NCBI GenBank assembly: GCA_021496925.1
Contig: CP053915.1
Location: forward strand, 1,550,001-1,614,000
Direction of reading: 5' to 3'
Length of the DNA stretch: 64,000 bases
Origin: Acidovorax sp. YS12
GTDB taxonomy: Bacteria; Pseudomonadota; Gammaproteobacteria; Burkholderiales; Burkholderiaceae_C
Shown here: piece by piece, positions 25,285 through 34,183 of the stretch
Layout: each line of letters opens with the position of its first letter
Numbering within the stretch: the first letter of the stretch is position 1
Made by a program: the position numbers and the translations under genes
The notes under the pieces: generated by a model
What the model saw: only the letters and a program-made list of their open reading frames with translations
Databases searched by the model: none
Told to the model about the DNA's origin: nothing

Positions 25285-27683
25285 CAGGCCATCTCCCAGA
25301 CAGGTTGAGCAGGGGGCGCCGACGCGTCCCCTGCGGGCGATACATTGATTTCAGGCAGCCGCTGCGACAGCCGCGCGGCATTGAGCACGACCAGCAGGGA
25401 ACTCGCCGCCATGCCCAGGCCCGCCAGCCAGGCGGGCATCCAGCCCGCCACGGCCAGCGGCACGCTTAGCGCGTTGTAGCCGGCAGCCCACCACAGGTTC
25501 TGCCGCACGATGCGCAAGGTGCGGCGGGCCAGCAGCAGAGTCTGCGGCACCAAGGTCAATTGATCGCCGAGCACGACGAAATCGGAACGCGATTGCGCCA
25601 GCGGCACCGCACGCCCAAAAGCGAAGGAGACATGGGCCCCGGCCAGCACGGGACCGTCATTCAGGCCATCCCCCACCATTGCCACACGCCGCCCCTGGGC
25701 CTGGGCCGCCTGCATGCGCTCCAGCTTGTCTCCCGGCGTACAGCCGCCATAGGCCTCGGCAATGCCGACCTGCTGTGCCACACGCTGCACCGCGGAGGAA
25801 CGATCCCCGGACAAAAGCAGAACCTGAACGCCGTCATGCTGCAATTGGCGCACCACGGCAGCCGCTTCAGGGCGCACGTCCTCGTGCAGATCGAAGTGCG
25901 CCAGCGCATGCCAGCCATCGGCACGCTCCTCGGCCAGCACAACCTGCTGCCGTGCACTGTCCTCGGGCATGTCTGCGCCTGTGTACTGCGGTGAACCCAA
26001 ACGCAGCCTGCGCAGCGTGCCTGCAGCGCCATGCACCAGACCTTCCAGCCCCTGCCCAGGCAGTTCCTGGACGGCTTCGGCGGTCATGACGGCCTCCTCC
26101 GCCCCGGCGGTCCCCCAAGCTGCTGCCACGGCACGCGAGACCGGATGAATGGAATGGCGTGCCAGCGCCGCAGCCCAAGCCAAGGCCTGCTGCGCCTCCA
26201 CGCCTTGCGCGGGATGCACGGCCTGAAGCGCCATGCCATCACGGGTGAGCGTGCCGGTCTTGTCGAAAACCAGGGTATCCACGGCGGCCAAGGCCTCCAG
26301 CCCCTGCAGGTTGCGCACCAGCACGCCATGGCGGGCCAGTGTGCCCGCGGCGGTGAGCATGGCCACCGGCGTCGCCAACGACAAGGCGCATGGGCAGGTG
26401 ACGATCAGCACGGCCACCGCCACCATGAGCGCATGGCCCGGGTCGGTCGGCCACCACCAGACCGCCGCCAAGCCGGCAGCCACCAGCACCCCCACCAGGA
26501 AAGGCCGGGCGATGCGATCCGCCAGTTGGGCCAGGCGAGGTTTTTGCAGCGAAGCGCTTTCCATCAGCGCCACGATTTGCGCAAAGCGCGTCCCCTCGCC
26601 CACCCCCTGCACGCGCACCTCCACGGCCGCCTGCAGGTTGTAGCTGCCCGCAGTCACGCTAGCGCCCTCGCCGCGTGTCACCGGCGTCGACTCCCCCGTG
26701 AGCAGGGCCTCGTCGACCTGGGTACTGCCACGCGTGATGCGGCCATCTGCGGGGAAGGCTTCGCCAGGCAACACGCGCACCACGTCGCCCACGGCCAGGC
26801 GGCGCACGGCCACGCGTTCGAAACGGCCATCGGCTACCAGGCGCTCCACGCTGTCGGGCAGGCGGTTCATCACCGCCTCCAGCGCGCCCGCCGTGCGGTC
26901 ACGCAGGCGCAGCTCCAGCCAGCGCCCCGTGAGCAGGAAAAAGACGAACATGGTCAGCGAGTCGAAGAACACCTCGCGGCCAAAGAGTCCGGCCGGCTCG
27001 AAGGTACCTGCCGTACTGACGACGAAGGTGATCAGCATGCCCAGCGCCACCGGCAAATCCATGCTGACGCGGCGCAGGCGGATGTCACGCAGCGCGCTGG
27101 TAAAGAACGGGCCACAGGCGAACAGCACCACCGGCAGCGAGATGACCCAGGAAGCCCAGCGCAGCAGCGTCTCCATTTCCAGCGAAAGGTCGCCCGGCTG
27201 CGCCACGTACGCGGGCCACGCATACATCATGACCTGCATCATGCAAAAACCGGCCACCAGCCAGCGCCACAGCATCTTGCGGTTCTCGGCCACGCGCCGG
27301 TCACGCGCATGGGCATCCATGGCAGGCAAGGCTCCGTAGCCAGCCTTCTGCACCGCCGCCATCCACTGCGAAGGCCGGACCTGCGCGGGCCGCCAGACTA
27401 CACGCGCACGGCGCGTGGCGGCGCTGACCTCGACACGCTCCACGCCAGGCACGGCGCGCAAGGTTTCTTCAATGGTGAGCGCGCAGGCAGCGCAATGCAT
27501 GCCCTCGAGCACCACTTGCGAATCCCAGACAGTGGCCTGAGCGGGATCCTGCGGCGCCTCTCCCGCCGGGCGCCCAAACGAGCCCCACTCCTGCGGATCG
27601 TCCAGCAACGCCGCGGACGATTCTGGCGCAGGAGAGTCTTCCACCGGCATCGCTGCGGGCGGATCGGCATTGACTTGGGACAT
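25284..27683 (-). CDS. ccoI: Copper-exporting P1B-ATPase for cbb3 oxidase assembly
   Basis: 799-aa CcoI/FixI-type ATPase. An N-terminal heavy-metal-associated domain has GMHCAAC (residues 61-67); about eight helices follow, with the transmembrane CPC motif in VTCPCALSLATP, phosphorylation site DKTGTLT, and GDGLNDGPVLAGA in the hinge. It supplies copper across the inner membrane for the CcoN CuB centre. Start at ATG 27683 rather than a longer reading because a FNR-like box begins 39 bases upstream. Co-transcribed with ccoS. Confidence 0.93.
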   Translation of the reverse strand: MSQVNADPPAAMPVEDSPAPESSAALLDDPQEWGSFGRPAGEAPQDPAQATVWDSQVVLEGMHCAACALTIEETLRAVPGVERVEVSAATRRARVVWRPAQVRPSQWMAAVQKAGYGALPAMDAHARDRRVAENRKMLWRWLVAGFCMMQVMMYAWPAYVAQPGDLSLEMETLLRWASWVISLPVVLFACGPFFTSALRDIRLRRVSMDLPVALGMLITFVVSTAGTFEPAGLFGREVFFDSLTMFVFFLLTGRWLELRLRDRTAGALEAVMNRLPDSVERLVADGRFERVAVRRLAVGDVVRVLPGEAFPADGRITRGSTQVDEALLTGESTPVTRGEGASVTAGSYNLQAAVEVRVQGVGEGTRFAQIVALMESASLQKPRLAQLADRIARPFLVGVLVAAGLAAVWWWPTDPGHALMVAVAVLIVTCPCALSLATPVAMLTAAGTLARHGVLVRNLQGLEALAAVDTLVFDKTGTLTRDGMALQAVHPAQGVEAQQALAWAAALARHSIHPVSRAVAAAWGTAGAEEAVMTAEAVQELPGQGLEGLVHGAAGTLRRLRLGSPQYTGADMPEDSARQQVVLAEERADGWHALAHFDLHEDVRPEAAAVVRQLQHDGVQVLLLSGDRSSAVQRVAQQVGIAEAYGGCTPGDKLERMQAAQAQGRRVAMVGDGLNDGPVLAGAHVSFAFGRAVPLAQSRSDFVVLGDQLTLVPQTLLLARRTLRIVRQNLWWAAGYNALSVPLAVAGWMPAWLAGLGMAASSLLVVLNAARLSQRLPEINVSPAGDASAPPAQPVWEMA

Positions 27684-27721
27684 GCCCGGAGTGTAGCTCC
27701 CGTGACATTCTGTTCCCAAAA

Positions 27722-27735
27722 TTGATGTGTATTAA
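27722..27735. promoter_or_regulatory. FNR-like box between ccoI and the usp gene
   Basis: TTGAT-GTGT-ATTAA, nine of ten fixed FNR positions. It starts 39 bases upstream of ccoI and is about 90 bases upstream of the divergent universal stress protein gene, so it could serve either or both. Confidence 0.65.
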
Positions 27736-27824
27736 GACGACCAATTCACTCGCGCATAAGCTGTGGGACAGTTGGCAGTTGTTGTGGTCACCATTCCTCT
27801 CCCATCACAAGCAAGGAGCATCCC

Positions 27825-28268
27825 ATGTACAAGCGCATTCTGATCGCCACCGATGGCTCACCCCTGTCCGACAAAGCCGTGGCCAGTGGCTTGGCGCTGG
27901 CCCGGCTGAGCCGCGCCAAGGTGGTGGCCCTGAAGGTGATACCGCGCTACCCGCGCAACTACTTCGAGGGCGGCCTGCCCATCGACAACGCTGATATCGA
28001 GCGGGTGGAAAAGCAGTGGAGCGATGCCGCCCAGACACTGGTGGACAAGGTGCGCGACATGGGCGAAGGCGAAGGCGTGGAAGTCAAGGCCGTGCTCGCC
28101 AAGTCCGACCTCGTGGCCGAAGCCATCATCACCGCCGCCAAGAAGCACAAGTGCGACCTGATCGTGATGGCCTCGCACGGACGCAAGGGCCTCAAGCGCC
28201 TGCTGCTTGGCAGCGAAACGCAGCACGTGCTCACACACTCGCACATTCCGGTGCTGGTGCTGCGCTAA
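27825..28268 (+). CDS. Universal stress protein UspA family
   Basis: 147-aa single Usp domain with the N-terminal MYKRILIATDGSPLSDKAV, VMASHGRKGLKRLLLGSETQHVLTHS (the ATP-binding GxxG-x9-GS pattern) and the final VPVLVLR. AAGGAG lies 8-13 bases before the ATG. Universal stress proteins of this type are often FNR/Anr controlled, and a FNR-like box sits about 90 bases upstream. Its precise role is unknown; survival under energy limitation is a reasonable inference. Confidence 0.85.
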   Translation: MYKRILIATDGSPLSDKAVASGLALARLSRAKVVALKVIPRYPRNYFEGGLPIDNADIERVEKQWSDAAQTLVDKVRDMGEGEGVEVKAVLAKSDLVAEAIITAAKKHKCDLIVMASHGRKGLKRLLLGSETQHVLTHSHIPVLVLR

Positions 28269-28309
28269 CTGCCGCCCCGGCTGCGCTGCGCGCCTTCGTC
28301 AGGGAAACT

Positions 28310-28657
28310 TCATCGGTTCCAGTGACGCCCACCACCATAGCCGTGGTGGTGATGGTGGCGATAGCCGTAGTTGTAATAGCCATAGCCGGGGCCATAAACC
28401 ACTGGCGGGGGTGGAGGCGCGTAGTACACCGGCGGGGGCGGCGCGTACACCACACGGGGCGGCGGAGCGTAATACACCGGGGGCGGCGCCACATAGGCCG
28501 GATAGCCATTCGAGGCGCCTACGACGATACCTGGCACGCCGACACCAACGCTCCAGGTCACATCGCTACGGGCATGGGCAACAGGTGCACCGCCCAGAGC
28601 AGCCAGCGCCACACCAACGGCAGCGGCCATGGCGAACAGAGAACGGGTACGTGTCAT
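28310..28657 (-). CDS. Secreted Pro/Tyr- and His-rich repeat protein
   Basis: 115 aa. Signal peptide (about residues 1-30, ending AHA) followed by a short conserved segment and three to four PPPxVYYAPPP-type repeats (residues ~58-85), then a Tyr/Gly/His tail with five consecutive His. Start at ATG 28657 with AAGGAGAC just upstream. Such proteins are common, uncharacterised envelope proteins in Burkholderiales. The low-complexity repeats suggest a surface or periplasmic role, and the His cluster could bind metal; neither is shown. Convergent with the usp gene. Confidence 0.75.
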   Translation of the reverse strand: MTRTRSLFAMAAAVGVALAALGGAPVAHARSDVTWSVGVGVPGIVVGASNGYPAYVAPPPVYYAPPPRVVYAPPPPVYYAPPPPPVVYGPGYGYYNYGYRHHHHHGYGGGRHWNR

Positions 28658-28810
28658 GAAAGTCTCCTTGCAAAGGGTGAAGGCGTGGGCTCCAAGGAGC
28701 TTGATTCCACGCCCACACCACGCATAACGCACGGCATGCCCAAAAGGATGTCAGAAAACGGCTTTACGCTTGTTTCCGGACGTACACAGCCCCCAGCCTA
28801 AAATTGCTGG

Positions 28811-30625
28811 ATGAGCTCCACCACCCCCATCGAAAACGCCAAAGACGCCGTCCGCCCCAGCAACTTCCTGCGCCAGATCATCGAGTCCGATCTGGCCGAA
28901 GGCACCTATGCCAGCCGCCGCTGGGGGGGCAGCCCGGGCGACGCGGCCCACCACGCCGCAGGCGAGCCCGACCCGGCCAGGATCCGCACCCGCTTTCCGC
29001 CCGAACCGAACGGCTACCTGCACGTGGGCCACGCCAAGAGCATCTGCCTCAACTTCGGCCTGGCGCGCGACTATGGCGGCGTGTGCCACATGCGCTTTGA
29101 CGACACCAACCCCGAAAAAGAGGAAAAGGAATACGTCGACTCCATCCTCGACGCCGTGCAGTGGCTCGGCTTTGGGTGGGACAGCCACTTTGGCGGGACG
29201 AACGAAAGCCATCTGTACTACGCCAGCAACTACTTCGACTTCATGTACCGCGCGGCCGAATACCTGATCGAGGCCGGCCACGCCTACGTGGACGAGCAAA
29301 CGCCCGAAGAAATGCGCGTGAACCGGGGCGACTTCGGCAAGCCCGGCGTCGATAGCCCCTTCCGCAGCCGCACCCCCGCCGAAAACCTGGCGCGCCTGCG
29401 TGCAATGCGCGATGGCCAACTGGCCGACGGCGCCGCCGTGCTGCGCGCCAAGATCGACATGGCCTCGCCCAACATCAACATGCGCGACCCGGCTATCTAC
29501 CGCATCCGCCGTGCCACCCACCACAACACGGGCGATGCCTGGTGCATCTACCCCATGTACACCTTCGCGCACCCCATCGAGGACGCGCTGGAGCAGATCA
29601 CCCACTCCATCTGCACGCTGGAGTTTGAAGACCAGCGCCCCTTCTACGACTGGCTGATGGAACGCCTGTGCGAAGGTGGCCTGCTGGCCGCCCCCGCACC
29701 CAGGCAGTACGAATTCGCGCGCCTGAACCTCACCTACGTCATTACCAGCAAGCGCAAGCTGGCGCAACTGGTCAACGAAGGCAAGGTCAATGGCTGGGAC
29801 GACCCCCGCATGCCCACCATCGTCGGCCTGCGCCGCCGCGGCTACACACCCGCAGCCATCCAGCTCTTCGCCGAACGCATTGGCGTCACCAAGTCCGACA
29901 GCTGGATCGACTACGGCACGCTGGAAGGCTGCCTGCGCGAAGACCTGGAAGCCAAGGCCCACCGCGGCATGGCCGTGCTCGACCCCGTCAAGCTCGTGCT
30001 GACCAACTGGGACGACGTGATGGGCGCCGGCCACCTGGAGCCCTGCCAGTTGCCCGCCCTGCCCCACCCGCCCGAAGGCACCCAAAGCCCCATCCGCCAC
30101 TTCACCATCGGCAAGGAAGTGTGGATCGAGCGCGAAGACTTTGCCGAAGTGCCGCCCAAGGGCTACAAGCGGCTTTTCCCCGGCAACAAGGTGCGCCTGA
30201 AGGGCGGCTACGTCATCGAGTGCACCGGCTGCAACAAGGACGCGGCCGGCAACATCACCGAAGTGCTGGCCTCCGTGGTGCCCGACACCAAGAGCGGCAC
30301 CCCCGGTGCCGACAGCGTGAAGGTCAAGGCTGCCATCACCTGGGTAGGCGTAGCCGATGGCGTGAGCGCCGAAGTGCGCATGTACGACCGCCTGTTCCTC
30401 GATGCCAACCCCGACGCGGGCGGCAAAAACTTCCTGGAAAGCCTGAACCCCAACAGCCTGAAGGTGGTGACCGCCATCGTGGAGCCCTCACTGGCCAACG
30501 CCAAGCCGGACGACAAGTTCCAATTTGAACGCCACGGGTACTTTGTGGCGGACCGGGTCGATCACCGGGCGGAAAAGCCGGTGTACAACCTGGCAGTGGG
30601 ATTGAAGGATTCCTGGGGGAAATAG
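28811..30625 (+). CDS. glnS: Glutaminyl-tRNA synthetase
   Basis: 604-aa class-I synthetase charging tRNA-Gln. HIGH-type motif HVGH at residues 71-74 in PPEPNGYLHVGHAKSI, KMSKS-type motif VITSKRKL, and a two-part C-terminal anticodon-binding beta-barrel domain. It carries a ~20-residue insert (GGSPGDAAHHAAGEPDPAR) before the catalytic core. TAAAAT at 28799-28804 is a possible -10 box very close to the ATG. Followed by a hairpin terminator. Confidence 0.95.
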   Translation: MSSTTPIENAKDAVRPSNFLRQIIESDLAEGTYASRRWGGSPGDAAHHAAGEPDPARIRTRFPPEPNGYLHVGHAKSICLNFGLARDYGGVCHMRFDDTNPEKEEKEYVDSILDAVQWLGFGWDSHFGGTNESHLYYASNYFDFMYRAAEYLIEAGHAYVDEQTPEEMRVNRGDFGKPGVDSPFRSRTPAENLARLRAMRDGQLADGAAVLRAKIDMASPNINMRDPAIYRIRRATHHNTGDAWCIYPMYTFAHPIEDALEQITHSICTLEFEDQRPFYDWLMERLCEGGLLAAPAPRQYEFARLNLTYVITSKRKLAQLVNEGKVNGWDDPRMPTIVGLRRRGYTPAAIQLFAERIGVTKSDSWIDYGTLEGCLREDLEAKAHRGMAVLDPVKLVLTNWDDVMGAGHLEPCQLPALPHPPEGTQSPIRHFTIGKEVWIEREDFAEVPPKGYKRLFPGNKVRLKGGYVIECTGCNKDAAGNITEVLASVVPDTKSGTPGADSVKVKAAITWVGVADGVSAEVRMYDRLFLDANPDAGGKNFLESLNPNSLKVVTAIVEPSLANAKPDDKFQFERHGYFVADRVDHRAEKPVYNLAVGLKDSWGK

Positions 30626-30647
30626 TCCCCTGGGCATTTGCTGAAAA

Positions 30648-30680
30648 GCCAGCGAGCCATGGCCACTCGCTGGCTTATTT
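30648..30680 (+). terminator. Rho-independent terminator after glnS
   Basis: Inverted repeat GCCAGCGAG / CTCGCTGGC (30648-30656, 30666-30674) with a 9-base loop, followed by TTATTT and preceded by AAAA. Confidence 0.8.
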
Positions 30681-30712
30681 CATGCAGTCGAAGCAAAGAA
30701 CAGCTATTTTTT

Positions 30713-30743
30713 AATAGCTATCAGCGCTTGACTGGAGGGCGCC
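30713..30743 (+). repeat. Dispersed ~40-bp repeat (family S)
   Basis: AATAGCTATCAGCGCTTGAC followed by TGGAGGGCGCC, preceded by a poly-T run, 24 bases before the DUF924 gene. Confidence 0.55.
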
Positions 30744-30766
30744 AGAGCCCATCAGGAGACAAAACC

Positions 30767-31333
30767 ATGCCACAGTCGCCCCTGCACACACCCGCCACAC
30801 CCGAAGACGTTCTGCACTTCTGGTTCGAACAACTCACGCCGCAGCAGCACTTTGCCAAGGACGCGGATCTCGACGCCGCCATCGCCCAGCGCTTCGGCCC
30901 CACGCTGGAAGCCGCCGCGCGTGGTGAACTGTGGGGCTGGCGCGCCAGCGCGCAGGGACGGCTGGCCGAGATCGTGGCATTGGACCAGTTCTCGCGCAAC
31001 GTGTGGCGCGACACCCCGCGCGCCTTCGCGCAAGACGGCATGGCGCTGGTGCTGGCGCAGGAGTTGGTGGCCCACGCGCTCGACCGCGCCCTGCCCATGG
31101 TGCAGCGCGCTTTTGCCTACATGCCCTACATGCACAGCGAATCGGCCACGGTGCACACACAGGCGGTCGTGCTGTTTTCCCAGCCGGGGCTGGAGAGCAA
31201 CCTGGCGTTCGAGCTGCGCCACCAGGCCATCATCGAGCGCTTTGGCCGCTACCCGCACCGCAATGCCGTCTTGGGCCGTGCATCCAGCACGGAAGAACTG
31301 GCTTTTCTGAGCGAGCCAGGGTCGTCGTTCTAG
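30767..31333 (+). CDS. DUF924 family protein
   Basis: 188-aa soluble all-helical protein of the DUF924 family: VLHFWFEQLTP at the start, IVALDQFSRNVWRDTPRAFAQD in the middle and RFGRYPHRNAVLGR near the end. The fold resembles tetratricopeptide-like helical repeats; its biochemical role is unknown. Start at ATG 30767 with CAGGAGA upstream. It is followed 28 bases later by the M23 peptidase gene on the same strand. Confidence 0.82.
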   Translation: MPQSPLHTPATPEDVLHFWFEQLTPQQHFAKDADLDAAIAQRFGPTLEAAARGELWGWRASAQGRLAEIVALDQFSRNVWRDTPRAFAQDGMALVLAQELVAHALDRALPMVQRAFAYMPYMHSESATVHTQAVVLFSQPGLESNLAFELRHQAIIERFGRYPHRNAVLGRASSTEELAFLSEPGSSF

Positions 31334-31361
31334 ATACCCGCAGCGGCCTACACTCGCAGCC

Positions 31362-32228
31362 ATGCCTCTTTCCCGCCGCCCCCTGCTGGGCACGCTGCTG
31401 GCCAGTGCAGTGCCGTTGCTTCTTCCCGCCCGCACCCGGGCAGCCCCGCCCCCCGCCGAAACCGGCCCCTGGCCCCGCGCCCTGGCCGTGCCCGGTGGCG
31501 TCGCCCGGCTGCCACTGGGCCCGGCAAGCACAGCGCCCCAAGTGTTCACCGAAGCGGGCGGCGAGCGCGTCCCCGTGCTGGTGCAGGGTGACGCCATCAC
31601 CTGGACGGCGCTGGTAGGCATTCCCCTGGCCGCGCCCGTGGGGCCCGCACACCTGCGCGTGGTGCCGGCCGAGGGCAGCGAGCGCGATCTGGGCTACACC
31701 GTGGCACCCAAAAAGTACCAGGAGCAGCGCCTCACGGTAGCGCCGCGCACGGTGGATCTGTCGCCCGAGGACAACGCCCGCTACGAGCGCGAGCGCACCC
31801 ACCAGCAGCAGGTGATGGCCACCGTCACCACCCCGCTGCCGGCCCAGTTGCGCATGCGCGCGCCCGTGCCAGGGCGGCGCTCCAGCTCCTTCGGGCTGCG
31901 GCGCGTGTTCAACGGCCAGCCGCGCAATCCGCACAGCGGCATGGACATCGCCGCGCCCACGGGCACGCCGGTGGCGGCGCCGCTGCCGGGCCGGGTCATC
32001 GACACGGGGGACTATTTCTTCAACGGCGGCACCGTGTGGCTGGACCACGGCGGCGGACTGCTGACCATGTACTGCCACCTCAGCCGCATCGGCGTCCAGG
32101 TGGGGCAGACGCTGGGCACCGGCGAGCCTCTGGGCGACGTGGGCGCCACCGGCCGCGTGACCGGGCCGCACCTGCACTGGGGCGTGATGCTCAACCGCTG
32201 CATGGTCGATCCGGCGCTGTTTCTCTGA
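31362..32228 (+). CDS. M23 family (LytM-type) peptidase
   Basis: 288-aa exported zinc metallopeptidase. N-terminal signal (residues ~1-28) with an SRRPLLG segment that could be Tat- or Sec-type, an Ig-like middle region, and the C-terminal M23 domain with HSGMD (about residue 191) and GPHLHWG (about 268), giving the zinc ligands and catalytic His. It probably cleaves peptidoglycan cross-links or activates amidases in the periplasm. Both metal-binding motifs are intact, so activity is expected. Confidence 0.87.
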   Translation: MPLSRRPLLGTLLASAVPLLLPARTRAAPPPAETGPWPRALAVPGGVARLPLGPASTAPQVFTEAGGERVPVLVQGDAITWTALVGIPLAAPVGPAHLRVVPAEGSERDLGYTVAPKKYQEQRLTVAPRTVDLSPEDNARYERERTHQQQVMATVTTPLPAQLRMRAPVPGRRSSSFGLRRVFNGQPRNPHSGMDIAAPTGTPVAAPLPGRVIDTGDYFFNGGTVWLDHGGGLLTMYCHLSRIGVQVGQTLGTGEPLGDVGATGRVTGPHLHWGVMLNRCMVDPALFL

Positions 32229-32260
32229 ACTCTGCCACCCGCTCCGAGTCAAAAACGCCT

Positions 32261-33070
32261 ATGTACACATCCACAGCCAAAACCCTGACCGCCCTGGCCC
32301 TTGCCAGCCTGGCTGCAGCCTGCAGCAGCACACCGCCCGCCGCGCCCATGCCCGCCTCGTCCCCTGCCGCACCGCAATTGCAAGCCTACGACTGGGATCT
32401 GGCAGCCGCCTTCGACAGCAGGAACCAGCCGGCCACCCAGTGGCAGCTGCCAGGCCAGAAGCCCGCGCGGCTGCACTTTGCCGGGCAGCGCGTAGCGGTG
32501 CAGAACCTGTGCAACGCCGCAAGCGCCGGATACCGGCTCGACGGCGAACGCCTGCAGGTGGAGCGCCCCATGTCCACCCTGCGCGCCTGCGCCGAGCCCG
32601 GCCTGATGCAACTGGAGCAGCGCGTGCTCCAGCAGTTGCCGCAAGCGCAGCGCTACACCCTGCAAGGCGGTGCCGAAACGCCCCGCCTGGTCCTGCACTT
32701 CGCCGATGGCAGCCGCTGGGAAATGGCCGGCACGCCCACGCCCGAAACGCGCTTTGGCGCGGCCGGCGAGCGCATGTTCCTGGAAGTGGCGCCCCAGCGC
32801 GTGGCCTGCAACCACCCGCTCATGCCCCAGGCCCAGTGCCTGCGCGTGCGCGACGTGCACTACGGCGACAACGGCGTGCGCCAGTCGGTGGGCGAATGGC
32901 GCATCTTCCATGGCGAGATCGAGGGCTACCAGCACGAGGCCGGCATGCGCAACGTGCTGCGCCTGCAGCGCTACCCGGCCACGCGCCCTGGCCAGCCGCA
33001 GCCGGCCGATGCGCCGCGCCACGCGTACCTGCTGGACATGGTGGTCGAGACCGAGCGCGTGGCCCCTTGA
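32261..33070 (+). CDS. META-domain lipoprotein with DUF4377-like C-terminus
   Basis: 269 aa with a lipobox (LASLAAACSS, Cys about residue 20), so an outer-membrane or periplasmic lipoprotein is likely. Residues ~40-155 resemble the META/HslJ domain (YDWDLAAAFDSRNQ, LHFAGQRVAVQNLCNAASAGY). The C-terminal ~100 residues match DUF4377 (VACNHPLMPQAQCLRVRD, FHGEIEGYQHEAGMRNVLRL). META proteins are linked to envelope stress and heat-shock motility phenotypes, but this one is uncharacterised. Its stop overlaps the rluE start (TGATG). Confidence 0.78.
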   Translation: MYTSTAKTLTALALASLAAACSSTPPAAPMPASSPAAPQLQAYDWDLAAAFDSRNQPATQWQLPGQKPARLHFAGQRVAVQNLCNAASAGYRLDGERLQVERPMSTLRACAEPGLMQLEQRVLQQLPQAQRYTLQGGAETPRLVLHFADGSRWEMAGTPTPETRFGAAGERMFLEVAPQRVACNHPLMPQAQCLRVRDVHYGDNGVRQSVGEWRIFHGEIEGYQHEAGMRNVLRLQRYPATRPGQPQPADAPRHAYLLDMVVETERVAP

Positions 33071-33654
33071 TGCGCCAGCAGCCCGCGCCCGCGCCGGGCG
33101 CGCCGCGCCTGATCCGCTTCAACAAGCCCTACGGCGTGCTCAGCCAGTTCACGCCCGAGGGGCGCTGGCAGGGGCTCAAGGCGTTCATCGACGTGCCCGG
33201 CGTGCACGCCGCCGGGCGGCTCGACGCCGACAGCGAGGGCCTGCTGCTGCTCACCAGCGACGGCGCCCTGCAGGCGCGCATCGCCGACCCACGCCACAAG
33301 ATGGAAAAGACCTACTGGGCACAGGTCGAGGGCCTTCCCACGGAAGACGCGCTGGCCCGCCTGCGCGCGGGCGTGCTGCTGAACGACGGCCCCACGCGGC
33401 CCGCGCTGGCCCGCCTCCTCGACCCGCCCCCGGCGCTGTGGGAGCGCGACCCGCCGATCCGCACGCGGCGCGCCATTCCCACGGCCTGGATCGCGCTGAC
33501 CCTGCGCGAGGGACGCAACCGCCAGGTGCGCCGCATGACCGCCGCCGTGGGCCACCCCACGCTGCGCCTGGTGCGCGCCGCCATCGGCCCCTACACGCTC
33601 GACGGGCTGGCGCCCGGCGAATGGGCCGTCGTGGCCCCCTGCGCAAGCGTATAG
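33070..33654 (+). CDS. rluE: 23S rRNA pseudouridine synthase RluE-like
   Basis: 194-aa RsuA/RluE family enzyme without an S4 domain. The catalytic segment GRLDADSEGLLLLTSDG (Asp about residue 44) and LREGRNRQVRRMTAAVGHPTLRLVR are typical. RluE modifies U2457 of E. coli 23S rRNA; position here is by homology. The ATG at 33070 overlaps the upstream lipoprotein stop by one base. Length (E. coli 217 aa) is slightly short at the N-terminus. Confidence 0.85.
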   Translation: MRQQPAPAPGAPRLIRFNKPYGVLSQFTPEGRWQGLKAFIDVPGVHAAGRLDADSEGLLLLTSDGALQARIADPRHKMEKTYWAQVEGLPTEDALARLRAGVLLNDGPTRPALARLLDPPPALWERDPPIRTRRAIPTAWIALTLREGRNRQVRRMTAAVGHPTLRLVRAAIGPYTLDGLAPGEWAVVAPCASV

Positions 33655-33715
33655 TGGCGCCCTCCACGCAAGGGGCATCCCAGCCCCTGCGGGTGTTTTT
33701 CCGGTTCCATCCCGC

Positions 33716-34165
33716 GTGCCAGCCTCCGTCCTTTTCTGCCTCGTCATCGCCATTGCCGATGGCGACACCCTCACCGCGCGCTGCGGCCCGCCCGGCGCCT
33801 CCCGCAAGATGCAGGTGCGCATTGCCGCCATCGACGCGCCAGAGCGCCGCCAGGCCTACGGCGAGCGTTCGCGCCAGCACCTGGTGTCGCTGTGCTACAG
33901 GCAGCGCGCCACCATCCAGCCCCTGAACAAAGACGCCTACGGCCGCACCGTGGCCCACGTGCGCTGCCGCAGCACCGACGTGAACGCCGCGCAGGTGCGC
34001 GCGGGCATGGCCTGGGTGTACACGCCCTACGCCAAGGACTCCCCGCAGCTGGCGCCCCTGCAGCGCCAGGCACGCGCCCAGGGCCGGGGCCTGTGGTCGC
34101 AGCGCCGGCCCATGCCACCGTGGGAGTACCGCCACCGCTACGCCACGGCGCGCTCCAAGCCCTGA
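33716..34165 (+). CDS. Thermonuclease (SNase) family protein
   Basis: 149 aa beginning at GTG 33716, with a short hydrophobic N-terminus that could be a signal sequence. SNase-fold landmarks: IADGDTLTARC (about residues 13-23), VRIAAIDAPE with the catalytic Arg/Asp region, YGRTVAHVRC and AAQVRAGMAWVYTPYA. It would be a Ca-dependent secreted or periplasmic nuclease. No operon partner is obvious, and the start is uncertain because no strong ribosome-binding site is visible. Confidence 0.78.
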   Translation: MPASVLFCLVIAIADGDTLTARCGPPGASRKMQVRIAAIDAPERRQAYGERSRQHLVSLCYRQRATIQPLNKDAYGRTVAHVRCRSTDVNAAQVRAGMAWVYTPYAKDSPQLAPLQRQARAQGRGLWSQRRPMPPWEYRHRYATARSKP

Positions 34166-34183
34166 CCGCCCCACCCCCGGCCC

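Noticed and set aside
28269..28309. Terminator between the usp gene and the convergent secreted-protein gene
   Set aside because: Only short GC-rich palindromes; no stem followed by a T run.
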